DNA of 54,051 bases from an uncultured Bacteroides sp. (GCA_944320865.1 CALUJC010000022.1:1-54051), one strand, 5' to 3'; positions 25,987-34,898 are shown, numbered from the stretch's first letter. Notes: generated by a model not told the origin, from the sequence alone. Program-made: numbers and translations.

Positions 25987-27066
25987 CTATTTACCATAAT
26001 GATGCAGCAAGCCATAACCATTTGTCATATGTCGCCTTCTTTCCCTAATATCTTCTAACGTTTGCAAGTCACCGATAGAAGGCATCTCATGCATCTTCGC
26101 GTCATCCAAAAATTTCCAAGCATAGGATGAGGCAATCGCCGAATCGCGCATAAGCGGCAAAGAGGGATTGAACGTACCCGTTTGCAGGGAGTCGGCAAAA
26201 CGGTTGCAAAGCACATCGATGTTTTTCCCACCATAAGGGCGTTCAATCCTATAGGTTTCATTGACACCCCGCAAATCGACTACAGCTGTTTTGAAATCGT
26301 GCGTCATCCGGGCTATGCCTTTCGTGCCAATGATATCCACGTAAGAATTGTGCGTTTGGTCTTTAGATAACTGCCCATACACGAAGCCCTGGGTAATATC
26401 GAAAACTACCCCGCTTTCAAATGTGCCATGGCATTGCAGCCACCAGGGTTCGGGATAACTCCACATGCGAATGGCCTGGGCATGCCACGTCTTATACTCA
26501 CACCCGGCATACCAACGGGCTATATCTACATAATGCATACCGCAATCGTGGAAGGCAGGCCCTTCATACTCATGCCCTTCGCCCGGAGCCAAACCCGGAG
26601 TCATGTGGCAAATGCGTATGATAGCCAATTCGCCTATCTCACCACGACGGATAAACTCACGAATTGTGTTATGATACCACGAACTACGTAGATAAAGATT
26701 GACAGTGGCAAACGACGAAGAGCCTTCCACGCAACGTACTGCCTCCCACTCATGTTCAATGGTGTCTGCTACTGGCTTTTCAGACAGGATATGTTTCCCA
26801 TGTGCCACCGCCTCCCGGATTTGGCGCAAACGAGAATCCGCCAATGTGAACAGGCCGACCACCTGTACTTCCGGATCTTCAAACACTTCCTGCTCATCCG
26901 AAACAATACGTGAATGAGGTGATTTTTCATGTGCACGCTTCCGCGCACTTTCATTCGTATCGCAAATGTATGCTACTTCCCATTTGTCACTCTTCAACAT
27001 TTCATCCAGGTAAAAGCCACCCATACGGCCAAAACCTATGATTCCTACTTTTATCCGATGGTTCAT
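25987..27066 (-). CDS. Cytoplasmic Gfo/Idh/MocA family oxidoreductase
   Basis: The 359-residue protein has no signal peptide. An N-terminal Rossmann fold (VGIIGFGRMGGFYLDEML) and the ILSEKPVAD block with Lys97 define the Gfo/Idh/MocA family. The C-terminal domain has the HDCGMHYVDIARWY motif, with His and Asp positioned as in sugar and inositol dehydrogenases. It probably oxidises or reduces a sugar or keto-sugar with NAD(P). As a cytoplasmic counterpart to the Tat-exported paralogue it could reduce 3-keto sugars after uptake, but this is inference. It lies 83 bases downstream of the GH127-like gene, likely in one transcript ending at the terminator 25888-25946. The two paralogues are divergent and not a recent duplication. 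Confidence 0.92.
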   Translation of the reverse strand: MNHRIKVGIIGFGRMGGFYLDEMLKSDKWEVAYICDTNESARKRAHEKSPHSRIVSDEQEVFEDPEVQVVGLFTLADSRLRQIREAVAHGKHILSEKPVADTIEHEWEAVRCVEGSSSFATVNLYLRSSWYHNTIREFIRRGEIGELAIIRICHMTPGLAPGEGHEYEGPAFHDCGMHYVDIARWYAGCEYKTWHAQAIRMWSYPEPWWLQCHGTFESGVVFDITQGFVYGQLSKDQTHNSYVDIIGTKGIARMTHDFKTAVVDLRGVNETYRIERPYGGKNIDVLCNRFADSLQTGTFNPSLPLMRDSAIASSYAWKFLDDAKMHEMPSIGDLQTLEDIRERRRHMTNGYGLLHHYGK

Positions 27067-27149
27067 ATTACTTCACTTTTTTCGTTCCTTATTACTATTA
27101 TCTCAAGCGAGGCCGCCTCAATATACAGAGGCAAGCAGCCCTCCCTCAA

Positions 27150-29258
27150 TCAGCGGCCGTAAACCGGGAAGGTCGTGAGGCGCAACGTCGTGCTGCCATA
27201 AGGCACAAGCTCGATGGTCTGCGCACTACCCTCCTCGGCCACAAAACGTTCGGGCAATGCCGGTGTAAACCTTTCATCGACCAATGTCCAGCCCTTGACA
27301 CCTACAACCGGCACTTCTATCGTCACAGGGCTTTGCCCCAAGTCGAACGGGAAACCTGTACGGTCATGCTTCTTCACACGGATTTGGTCCAGCTTACCTG
27401 CATCCAATGCATAATTCCATTTTCCGGCAGGTGTCATGCTCCAACTTTTAAAGTCGGGATTGCCGGACACCTTTCCTGCCAAGTTTTCATAAACCTTCGT
27501 ATCTTCCTCTACCTCAGCCAGAATAGGATAAGAGTAAAGTATAGGTCCGCGCTCGACATACATACCGTATACCGGGTTCTCGCAAACCTTGACTTCCATC
27601 GGCAAAGAAATTGAAAACACTTCGCCCGATGTCCACTCCTTGCTGACGGTCTTAAAGCCCGCCTCTTCCTTAGTGCACCATCCGGGAATGCGATAGGTGA
27701 AATCCATTGCTTGCTTACCGTTGATTTCCTTACCATCCTTATAGAATCGGAAAATGAAGTCTATCTTTTCCTCAAAGGGGTAGTTGGTCTGTTCTTCTAT
27801 CTTTACTACTGTTCCATCCGGCAAAGTGTATTCCACAGAACTGGGGCCATACAAAGCCGCAACCGGCTGGCCTTTCTTGTCCTTCATCCACATGCGTGCC
27901 ACGTAGTTGGGCATGTAGCGGTGCAAGTTTCCTATGCAGCATTCCGTCTCATGGATAGGCCGGTAGGCCATCCATGTCAAACCATACTTAAACCCATTGT
28001 GATTTGAGTTGCCGGTAGCAATAAACTGGTTGGGACAAGAGAAGTATTGCATGCTCTTAAAGTCTTTCGTAATGGCACCAAACGCCGCATTGAACATGGC
28101 CTTCTCAATCCGGTCGGCCCATTGACCATCGCCGGTTGCCATGAGGTAATAACCTATTGTCCATGTATAATCGGCAATATCGCATGTCTCATGGCTGGCC
28201 AATGCATCATTGCCGGCCAATGCCTCCGAACTGGAGTTGACCCCGTCGGCCAGCATATTGGCTTTTTCCATCTTGTAATCGGCCTTCAACGCAGCCTTCA
28301 GATATTCTTCCTTGCCTGTATATTCGTAAAGCAGCATCGGCACTTTCATCAACTCGTTCATCGTAACGCCATGCATGTGGAACTCCGAGTCGTCCAGGCA
28401 ATTTTCCTGCGTAAGCTCCGAGCCGTCCTGTGCCCAGGCATCTTCGGCCAGCTTCAGCAACCGGGGATTCTTGGTGATGGAGTAAGTCCAAAGGATGCCC
28501 TCCACATTCACCAAGAAGCGGTTTCTGCCCAATTCTTCCACAGAGTAAGAAAGATAGTTCTTTTCCAATGCCTGGGGGATACGCTCATCGCCGGTGGCCT
28601 CATAATAGGCCTTCAAGGCGCGGAAAAATACGGCAAAAGGCCATGCCATCGAACTTGTTTCAGGCCCCAGACGTCCGGCCGGGCGGTCGAACGAATTGAT
28701 TTTCAATTGCGTCTCCACGCTTTTCCTCCAACGCTCTACCATCGCCTGAGCTTTCGGGTCGGCCGACACTTCGGCACTGAAGCGAGCACCGCGCTTCAAC
28801 AGGCTATCCACGTCCGCCTGGGTGTAGGGCACGCCCGGCTTGGCAGGCAACGGGTGACCGAGCACCCAGTCAATGTTCTCCCGGGCGATGGCCAACAGAC
28901 GGGCATCATCGAGCAGAAGCCCCAGACGTGTCAGGCCATCCAAATAATAAGCTGTCTGCTCATAACGCCACCAGTCGGCTCCACGGCTTTCAGAATCCCG
29001 TTCAAGTTCACCAACCCATAAGTTGGAGTCAAAGGGGTAAGACATGGCTTCAGGATGGCTGGTAAGGCCGCTATCCTGGCGTACTAAAATTTCCTTCAAC
29101 CAACCCTCGGGCTCAATATCCGCATGAAGCCCTTCCCCGTAAACAGCATAGGGTGCCATAGGTACTTTCGGCTTTATCAGCCGGTTTTCGCTTCCCGTGC
29201 ATGCCACACACAACATGGCGGCAGCGCAACAACATAGTGTAATTAATGGATTCCTCAT
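27150..29258 (-). CDS. GH127-like (DUF1680) glycoside hydrolase, probable lipoprotein
   Basis: This 702-residue protein of the beta-L-arabinofuranosidase (GH127/DUF1680) family has an (alpha/alpha)6-barrel followed by beta domains. The N-terminus is hydrophobic and Cys-rich (LCVACTG); Cys20 could be lipidated, although a Cys at -3 is atypical for a lipobox. Characterised GH127 enzymes use a zinc-bound cysteine nucleophile. Here HETCDI gives Glu357 and Cys359, and ETECCIGN gives Cys440 and Cys441, matching the zinc/nucleophile pattern. Related families now include enzymes acting on other sugars, so arabinose specificity is not assured. It is the first gene of the unit with the cytoplasmic oxidoreductase. 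The upstream TAATTTTG element fits its promoter. Confidence 0.88.
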   Translation of the reverse strand: MRNPLITLCCCAAAMLCVACTGSENRLIKPKVPMAPYAVYGEGLHADIEPEGWLKEILVRQDSGLTSHPEAMSYPFDSNLWVGELERDSESRGADWWRYEQTAYYLDGLTRLGLLLDDARLLAIARENIDWVLGHPLPAKPGVPYTQADVDSLLKRGARFSAEVSADPKAQAMVERWRKSVETQLKINSFDRPAGRLGPETSSMAWPFAVFFRALKAYYEATGDERIPQALEKNYLSYSVEELGRNRFLVNVEGILWTYSITKNPRLLKLAEDAWAQDGSELTQENCLDDSEFHMHGVTMNELMKVPMLLYEYTGKEEYLKAALKADYKMEKANMLADGVNSSSEALAGNDALASHETCDIADYTWTIGYYLMATGDGQWADRIEKAMFNAAFGAITKDFKSMQYFSCPNQFIATGNSNHNGFKYGLTWMAYRPIHETECCIGNLHRYMPNYVARMWMKDKKGQPVAALYGPSSVEYTLPDGTVVKIEEQTNYPFEEKIDFIFRFYKDGKEINGKQAMDFTYRIPGWCTKEEAGFKTVSKEWTSGEVFSISLPMEVKVCENPVYGMYVERGPILYSYPILAEVEEDTKVYENLAGKVSGNPDFKSWSMTPAGKWNYALDAGKLDQIRVKKHDRTGFPFDLGQSPVTIEVPVVGVKGWTLVDERFTPALPERFVAEEGSAQTIELVPYGSTTLRLTTFPVYGR

Positions 29259-29288
29259 TTCCTTATTTTTTATTCGTTATTTTTTAGG

Positions 29289-29296
29289 CAAAATTA
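29289..29296 (-). promoter_or_regulatory. -7 element upstream of the GH127-like gene
   Basis: The minus strand reads TAATTTTG, a full consensus match, 31 bases before the ATG. No clear -33 box stands at the standard distance. Confidence 0.5.
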
Positions 29297-29350
29297 GCGG
29301 TCGGAAGAACAAATTTCCTTTCAAAAACATCTCAATTATTGTCAGAATGC

Positions 29351-29361
29351 TATCAAAATAG
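29351..29361 (-). promoter_or_regulatory. Shared promoter motif CTATTTTGATA, copy 2
   Basis: Identical to 25802-25812 and about 55 bp upstream of the -7 element of the GH127-like gene. Confidence 0.35.
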
Positions 29362-29405
29362 GCAAAGTCTGTCCAGCTTCGACCTTCGCACACGTTTGCT
29401 TCGCT

Positions 29406-29449
29406 TCTCATTCGGTCCTCATTCGGTCCTCATTCGATCCTCGTTCGCT
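29406..29449. repeat. Tandem array, four units of 11 bp
   Basis: CTCATTCGGTC occurs at 29406 and 29417, then CTCATTCGATC at 29428 and CTCGTTCGCTC at 29439, with no spacer. The flanks carry inverted TTGCTTCGCT (29396-29405) and AGCGAAGCAA (29469-29478), so the array sits in the loop of a hairpin. The period is half of the 22 bp seen in other arrays of the window. It lies between the divergent GH127-like and DUF1573 genes. Confidence 0.75.
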
Positions 29450-29575
29450 CCCATAGAAGCGAAGGTGGAGCGAAGCAAGTACGGCTCAACCATGCGTGTG
29501 GCATGGCACGAGTTTGTAAAAAACATTTTTAATACAATTTCGCATTCGCCAACGGCAATTTTGGTAGAAATGGAC

Positions 29576-29583
29576 TACCTTTG
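29576..29583 (+). promoter_or_regulatory. -7 element of the DUF1573 gene
   Basis: TACCTTTG is a full consensus match 31 bases upstream of the ATG at 29615. It argues against the longer open frame that begins at 29339. Confidence 0.6.
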
Positions 29584-29614
29584 CCACGAAATAAAAACAG
29601 ATAGGAAAAGAATC

Positions 29615-30007
29615 ATGAAGAAAATCGTACTCTGCTTAATGATGATGCTGGCAGGCCTCAGCTACGTTTCGGCGCAAGCAAAGGCGGACATCAAGTTTGA
29701 TAAGACCACGCACGACTTCGGCACCATGCCCGTTGACACGGGGGCGGTGGCGTGCACTTTTACGTTTACCAACGTGGGCGATGCGCCGCTGGTCATCCAC
29801 CAGGCGTGGGCTTCGTGTGGATGCACCGTACCCGAATATACGCAAGAGCCGGTGCTTCCGGGCAAGACAGGCACTATCAATGTGACATACAAAGGCAATG
29901 GTTTATCGGGACATTTTCAGAAAAGTGTCACGGTGTACACCAACGGGAAGACTGATACGGTAAGGCTATATGTAAAGGGCGACATGGTTCGCACAAAAGA
30001 CAAATAA
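29615..30007 (+). CDS. DUF1573 domain secreted protein
   Basis: This 130-residue exported protein starts MKKIVLCLMMMLAGLSYVSA (signal peptide). One Ig-like DUF1573 domain follows, with FDKTTHDFGTMPVDTGAVAC, the typical ASCGCTVPEYTQEPVLPG core and VTYKGNGLSGHFQKSVTVY. The domain is common in Bacteroidetes, often as small single-domain secreted proteins or in tandem copies; its biochemical role is not established. The open frame reaches back to 29339, but promoter and signal peptide place the start at 29615. It is monocistronic, with a strong terminator just downstream. Confidence 0.9.
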   Translation: MKKIVLCLMMMLAGLSYVSAQAKADIKFDKTTHDFGTMPVDTGAVACTFTFTNVGDAPLVIHQAWASCGCTVPEYTQEPVLPGKTGTINVTYKGNGLSGHFQKSVTVYTNGKTDTVRLYVKGDMVRTKDK

Positions 30008-30028
30008 TACGGCAAAAATGCAGAATGA

Positions 30029-30061
30029 GGGAGAATCTTTCGGGATTCTCCCATTTTTTTG
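30029..30061 (+). terminator. Rho-independent terminator after the DUF1573 gene
   Basis: Perfect arms GGGAGAATC (30029-30037) and GATTCTCCC (30044-30052) with a 6-base loop are followed by a run of seven or more T. Confidence 0.9.
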
Positions 30062-30116
30062 CTTTCTTTGGACGTTTTTTATACACAATGGCATAACCCT
30101 AAACAAACATAACTTT

Positions 30117-32117
30117 ATGAAACAAGAAGAAGGAGAACAATTTACCGGCTTGCCGGAGAATGCATTCCGCGAGCTGAAACCCGGCGAGGTGTATAACCCG
30201 CTAATGAGCCCCGATAAACAGTATCCGGAGGTAAACGTCTGGTCGGTGTCGTGGGGTATCTGCATGGCTATCCTGTTTTCGGCCGCAGCCGCCTTTCTGG
30301 GACTGAAGGTAGGCCAAGTGTTCGAGGCAGCTATCCCCATAGCCATCATTGCCGTAGGCGTATCGGGAGCCGCCAAGCGGAAGGCCGCGCTGGGCGAGAA
30401 CGTCATCATTCAATCCATCGGTGCCAGTTCGGGCGTCATTGTGGCGGGAGCCATCTTTACCCTGCCCGCTCTGTATATCCTACAGGAAAGTTATCCGGAG
30501 GAAATTACGGTAACCTTCCTGCAAGTATTCATCAGCTCGTTGCTGGGCGGGGTGCTGGGCATTCTTTTCCTTATCCCCTTCCGCAAGTATTTTGTGAGCG
30601 ACATGCACGGCAAGTATCCTTTCCCTGAAGCCACGGCCACCACGCAGGTGCTGGTGTCCGGAGAGAAGGGAGGCAGTCAGGCCAAGCCCCTGCTCATGGC
30701 GGGCATTGTGGGTGGCTTGTACGACTTCATCGTGGGCACTTTCGGCTGGTGGAATGAGAACTTCACCACCCGCTTCTGTGCCTGGGGCGAAATGCTGGCC
30801 GAAAAGGCGAAGCTGGTGTTCAAGGTCAACGTGGGTGCTGCCGTATTGGGCTTAGGATATATCGTGGGGCTGAAGTATGCCGCCATCATCTGCGCGGGTT
30901 CACTGGCCGTGTGGTGGATATTGATACCCGGCATGTCGTTGCTCTTCGGTGACTGTGTATTAAACCAATGGAATCCAGAGATAACCACCACCGTGGGTAG
31001 CATGTCGCCCGAAGAAATTTTCAACAACTATGCCAAGAGCATCGGCATCGGCGGCATTGCCATGGCGGGCATCATAGGCATCGTAAAGTCGTGGGGCATC
31101 ATCAAGAGTGCCGTAGGCCTGGCGTCCAAGGAAATGTTTGGCAAAGGCAAGGCCAATGCAATAGAAAGACGCACGCAACGCGATATCCCGATGAAGGTCA
31201 TTGCCATCGGTTCTATTCTTACGCTGGTGCTGGTATTCCTGTTCTTCTACTTCGACGTGATGCAAGGCAACCTGCTCCACACGGTGGTGGCCATTTTGCT
31301 GGTAGCAGCCATCTCTTTCCTGTTCACCACCGTAGCGGCCAATGCCATTGCCATTGTGGGCACCAACCCTGTGTCGGGCATGACGCTGATGACACTTATC
31401 CTGGCCTCCGTCATCATGGTGGCCGTGGGGTTGAGAGGCCCCGGCGGCATGGTGGCTGCCCTCATTATGGGCGGCGTAGTGTGCACGGCCTTGTCTATGG
31501 CAGGCGGATTCATTACCGACCTGAAGATAGGCTATTGGTTGGGAAGCACGCCCGCCAAGCAACAGACGTGGAAATTCCTCGGAACCATCGTATCGGCCGC
31601 TACCGTAGGCGGGGTGATGATTATACTGAACAAGGCATACGGCTTTACCAGCGGTGAACTGGCAGCCCCGCAAGCCAACGCCATGGCGGCTGTCATTAAG
31701 CCGTTGATGACGGGTGTGGGCGCTCCCTGGCTGCTGTATGGCATCGGCGCGGTGCTGGCCATTGTGCTTACCTTCTTCCGCATACCGGCACTGGCCTTCG
31801 CGCTGGGCATGTTCATCAACCTGGAACTGAACATCCCGTTGCTCGTAGGAGGCGCCATCAATTGGTATGTCACCACGCGCAGCAAGGATGCAGCCCTCAA
31901 CGCAGCCCGTGGGGAGAAAGGCACACTTATCGCATCCGGCTTCATCGCAGGAGGCGCCTTGATGGGGGTAGTGAGCGCGGCCTTACGCTTTGCCCAAGTC
32001 AACTTGGTGCAGGATGAGTGGCTGGCCAACAACTGGTCTGAAGTTGTGGCACTCGGTGTTTACATTCTGCTGATAGCCTTCTTCATCAAAGCAGCCATGA
32101 AAGTCAATAAAAACTAA
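30117..32117 (+). CDS. OPT family oligopeptide transporter
   Basis: This polytopic inner-membrane protein of 666 residues has about 15 hydrophobic segments, matching bacterial OPT transporters. Early signatures are SWGICMAILFSAAAAFLGLKVGQVFEAAIP and the glutamate-bearing FPEATATTQVLVSGE loop that is conserved in the family. Later segments include VGTNPVSGMTLMTL and YVTTRSKDAALNAARGEKGTLIASG. OPT members move small peptides or metal chelates with protons. The start is the ATG at 30117; the frame extends 33 codons further back through the preceding terminator, which rules that out. It is followed 17 bases later by an esterase and then a DUF1460 amidase-like gene on the same strand, perhaps one transcript linked to peptide salvage. 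Confidence 0.93.
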   Translation: MKQEEGEQFTGLPENAFRELKPGEVYNPLMSPDKQYPEVNVWSVSWGICMAILFSAAAAFLGLKVGQVFEAAIPIAIIAVGVSGAAKRKAALGENVIIQSIGASSGVIVAGAIFTLPALYILQESYPEEITVTFLQVFISSLLGGVLGILFLIPFRKYFVSDMHGKYPFPEATATTQVLVSGEKGGSQAKPLLMAGIVGGLYDFIVGTFGWWNENFTTRFCAWGEMLAEKAKLVFKVNVGAAVLGLGYIVGLKYAAIICAGSLAVWWILIPGMSLLFGDCVLNQWNPEITTTVGSMSPEEIFNNYAKSIGIGGIAMAGIIGIVKSWGIIKSAVGLASKEMFGKGKANAIERRTQRDIPMKVIAIGSILTLVLVFLFFYFDVMQGNLLHTVVAILLVAAISFLFTTVAANAIAIVGTNPVSGMTLMTLILASVIMVAVGLRGPGGMVAALIMGGVVCTALSMAGGFITDLKIGYWLGSTPAKQQTWKFLGTIVSAATVGGVMIILNKAYGFTSGELAAPQANAMAAVIKPLMTGVGAPWLLYGIGAVLAIVLTFFRIPALAFALGMFINLELNIPLLVGGAINWYVTTRSKDAALNAARGEKGTLIASGFIAGGALMGVVSAALRFAQVNLVQDEWLANNWSEVVALGVYILLIAFFIKAAMKVNKN

Positions 32118-32134
32118 CCTATCTTTTACAGGAA

Positions 32135-33007
32135 ATGAAAGCTACTTTATTTACACTGACATTATTATTGTTCACCTCTATGCTGTCTGCCCAGCAACGC
32201 ATAGAGATGCCGCTTTGGCCCAACGGCACCCCCAACGACAACGGACTGACGGCCAATGATGAAAACGGAGATGCCAACTTCCTGAATCTGGTGGCCAATA
32301 CCTCAGCATCCATCACGGTTTATAAAGCAGACAAGCCGAATGGCATGGCCATCGTCATGTGTCCCGGAGGCGGATACTGGGGCGTGGCCCTGGGACATGA
32401 GGGGCACGACATGGCCTCGTGGCTCAACGCACAAGGCATCACCTACATCGTGCTGAAGTACCGTATGCCCAACGGGCATCATGAGATACCCTTGGATGAT
32501 GCCGAACAAGCCATGCGCCTAGTGCGTGCCAATGCTACCACATGGGGCATCAATCCCCGGCGGGTAGGTATCATGGGAGCCTCAGCGGGAGGACATTTGG
32601 CAGCATCGATCGCCACTCTATATGGCAGCAAAGAGACGAGGCCTGATTTCCAGGTATTGTTTTATCCCGTCATCAGCATGGATGCCGCCATTACCCACCA
32701 AGGTTCACGCGACAATCTGCTGGGAAAGACTCCTTCAGAGGATTTGGTATGCCGCTATTCGCTTGAGCAGCAAGTCAACGGGAATACCCCGCAGGCTTTC
32801 ATCATGCTCTCGGCAGACGATGACGTAGTACCTCCTGCCAACAGTATGCGATATATACAAGCCTTGCTGGAGCACAAAGTGCCGGTAAGTCTGCACATGT
32901 ATCCTACGGGAGGGCACGGATGGGGCTTCCGCGACGGTTTCATCTACAAGCGCCAATGGACGGGCGAACTGGAGAAATGGTTACGTGAAGGTATTCAATG
33001 GAAATGA
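32135..33007 (+). CDS. Secreted alpha/beta hydrolase (esterase/lipase family)
   Basis: The 290-residue product has a signal peptide (MKATLFTLTLLLFTSMLSAQ) and an alpha/beta hydrolase fold. The oxyanion-hole block VMCPGGGYWG, the nucleophile elbow GASAGGHLA, the acid region ADDDVVPPANS and the catalytic histidine in PTGGHGWGF are all present. Relatives include acetyl-xylan and other carbohydrate esterases and BD-FAE-type feruloyl or acetyl esterases. The substrate here cannot be read from sequence. AGGAA stands just before the ATG. It lies 17 bases after the OPT transporter and 45 before the DUF1460 gene. Confidence 0.88.
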   Translation: MKATLFTLTLLLFTSMLSAQQRIEMPLWPNGTPNDNGLTANDENGDANFLNLVANTSASITVYKADKPNGMAIVMCPGGGYWGVALGHEGHDMASWLNAQGITYIVLKYRMPNGHHEIPLDDAEQAMRLVRANATTWGINPRRVGIMGASAGGHLAASIATLYGSKETRPDFQVLFYPVISMDAAITHQGSRDNLLGKTPSEDLVCRYSLEQQVNGNTPQAFIMLSADDDVVPPANSMRYIQALLEHKVPVSLHMYPTGGHGWGFRDGFIYKRQWTGELEKWLREGIQWK

Positions 33008-33052
33008 GCCCGATGATATATACATTATTATTTATAAAATATTGAAAAGACA

Positions 33053-33847
33053 ATGAAAGCAATCACTAAAACCATTCTTTGCCTGCTCGGCATTTGGGCT
33101 TTCGGCCTGCAAGCCGAGGCGCAAGATGTGGACGATATCGTATTGAAGAACGGACTGAACTACCTGAACACGCCCTACGTGGCTAACGTTTTAGATAATA
33201 CAGACGGACCGGAAGAACTCATTCTGAATTGTGATGAGTTGGATTGCCAGACATTTGTGGAATATGTTTTGGCTGAATCGCTCTGTCCCAAGCTGGCGAA
33301 CGGCGACATATCAGAAAGCACTTTTGCAGACAAAGTGCAACAATTGCGTTACCGCAACGGGAAGATTAATGGCTATGCCTCGCGCCTGCACTATGCGACC
33401 GACTGGATAAACAATGCCGTGCGCCAAGGCATCCTCGAGGACATTACTGCCGAGAAAAGCCCTACCACCCTCACTATATCCGTAGGCTACATGACCACAC
33501 ACCCCAACCAGTACAAGCCTTTGGCGAACTCACCGGAGAACGTGGCTCAAATGAAGCAGGTGGAGCAATCGCTGGACGGGCAACAGGTGCACTACCTGCC
33601 TGAAGACCAACTGCCTTACAATGGCTTGGCCTGGATTAAGAATGGAGACATCATAGCCATCACTACCAATCGCACAGGGCTCGACATTGCCCACATGGGC
33701 ATCGCCTTTTATGTGGAGGGAAGGTTGACACTACTCCATGCCTCGCAAAAAGAGGGCAAAGTATGCGTATCGACCACCACGCTGCCCCAAATGCTTAAGA
33801 ACCATGAAGACTGGACAGGCATACGAGTATTGCGCTTGAAACCGTAA
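33053..33847 (+). CDS. DUF1460 N-acetylmuramoyl-L-alanine amidase-like protein
   Basis: This exported 264-residue protein has a signal peptide ending AEAQ and one DUF1460 domain, an NlpC/P60-like cysteine peptidase fold. The catalytic cysteine lies in ELDCQTFVEYVL and the histidine in LDIAHMGIAF. The motif SRLHYATDWINNAVRQG is also typical. The family has been proposed to cut cell-wall muropeptides. Placed after an OPT peptide transporter and an esterase, it may serve in recycling or scavenging peptidoglycan fragments; that link is inference from order only. An A/T-rich weak hairpin follows the stop near 33848-33873. Confidence 0.88.
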   Translation: MKAITKTILCLLGIWAFGLQAEAQDVDDIVLKNGLNYLNTPYVANVLDNTDGPEELILNCDELDCQTFVEYVLAESLCPKLANGDISESTFADKVQQLRYRNGKINGYASRLHYATDWINNAVRQGILEDITAEKSPTTLTISVGYMTTHPNQYKPLANSPENVAQMKQVEQSLDGQQVHYLPEDQLPYNGLAWIKNGDIIAITTNRTGLDIAHMGIAFYVEGRLTLLHASQKEGKVCVSTTTLPQMLKNHEDWTGIRVLRLKP

Positions 33848-33908
33848 AAAAACAGCTCCAAGCATGTTTTTTTCCACCAACACATTTCCATAGGAAGGGG
33901 ATTTTTTA

Positions 33909-33916
33909 TACCTTTA
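33909..33916 (+). promoter_or_regulatory. Candidate -7 element for pyrB
   Basis: TACCTTTA matches TAnnTTTG except for the last base, 34 bases before the pyrB ATG. Confidence 0.4.
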
Positions 33917-33950
33917 CACTCTCGAAAACATCATAAGACATCAACGATAT

Positions 33951-34898
33951 ATGGAAAACAGAAGTTTAGTAACCATTGCCGAACACAGCAAGGAGAAAAT
34001 ACTCTATATGCTTGAGATGGCGAAGGAATTTGAGGCACACCCCAACCGCCACCTGCTTTATGGCAAAGTTGTGGCCACGCTGTTCTTTGAACCCTCTACG
34101 CGCACGCGCCTCAGCTTTGAAACTGCTGCCAACCGCCTGGGAGCACGCGTCATAGGCTTCTCAGACCCCAAGGCCACCAGCTCGTCCAAAGGAGAAACGC
34201 TGAAAGACACCATCAAGATGGTAAGCAACTATGCCGACATCATCGTAATGCGCCATTACCTGGAAGGAGCAGCACGCTATGCCAGCGAGGTGACCGACGT
34301 GCCTATTGTAAACGCGGGTGACGGTGCCAACCAGCACCCTTCGCAAACCATGCTCGACCTCTACTCCATCTACAAGACGCAAGGCACATTGGAAAACCTG
34401 AACATTTTTTTGGTGGGCGACCTGAAATACGGACGAACGGTACACTCCTTGCTCATGGCCATGCGCCATTTCAACCCGACATTCCACTTCATTGCTCCAA
34501 ATGAACTGAAGATGCCAGAAGAATACAAGATGTACTGTCGAGAAAATGGCATCCGCTATGCAGAACATAGCGACTTCACGGAAGAGACCATTGCCGACGC
34601 CGACATTCTCTATATGACCCGCGTGCAACGCGAACGCTTTACTGACCTGATGGAATACGAACGAGTGAAGAACGTATATATCTTGCGCAATAAGATGCTG
34701 GAGCACACCCGCCCCAACCTGCGTATCCTGCACCCCCTGCCTCGCGTCAATGAAATCTCGTATGATGTGGATGATAATCCCAAGGCCTACTACTTCCAAC
34801 AAGCACAAAACGGGCTGTATGCACGCGAAGCCATCTTGTGCGATGTACTTGGCATCACGTTGGACGAAGTGAAGGCCGACTCGAAGGCGTACAAATAA
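33951..34898 (+). CDS. pyrB: Aspartate carbamoyltransferase, catalytic subunit
   Basis: PyrB joins carbamoyl phosphate and aspartate to make carbamoyl aspartate in pyrimidine synthesis. The 315-residue sequence has the carbamoyl-phosphate site [20 protein letters not shown], the [11 protein letters not shown] loop with the active-site lysine supplied to the neighbouring subunit, [18 protein letters not shown], and the aspartate-binding RVQRERF and HPLPRVNEI segments. Length is normal. pyrI follows 78 bases later, as in enterobacteria and most Bacteroidales, giving the allosteric holoenzyme. No attenuator-like leader peptide is visible upstream. Confidence 0.97.
   Translation: MENRSLVTIAEHSKEKILYMLEMAKEFEAHPNRHLLYGKVVATLFFEPSTRTRLSFETAANRLGARVIGFSDPKATSSSKGETLKDTIKMVSNYADIIVMRHYLEGAARYASEVTDVPIVNAGDGANQHPSQTMLDLYSIYKTQGTLENLNIFLVGDLKYGRTVHSLLMAMRHFNPTFHFIAPNELKMPEEYKMYCRENGIRYAEHSDFTEETIADADILYMTRVQRERFTDLMEYERVKNVYILRNKMLEHTRPNLRILHPLPRVNEISYDVDDNPKAYYFQQAQNGLYAREAILCDVLGITLDEVKADSKAYK

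Noticed and set aside
28047-29021. 324-codon plus-strand frame opposite the GH127-like gene
   Set aside because: Antisense to a gene with intact catalytic cysteines; composition is not protein-like.
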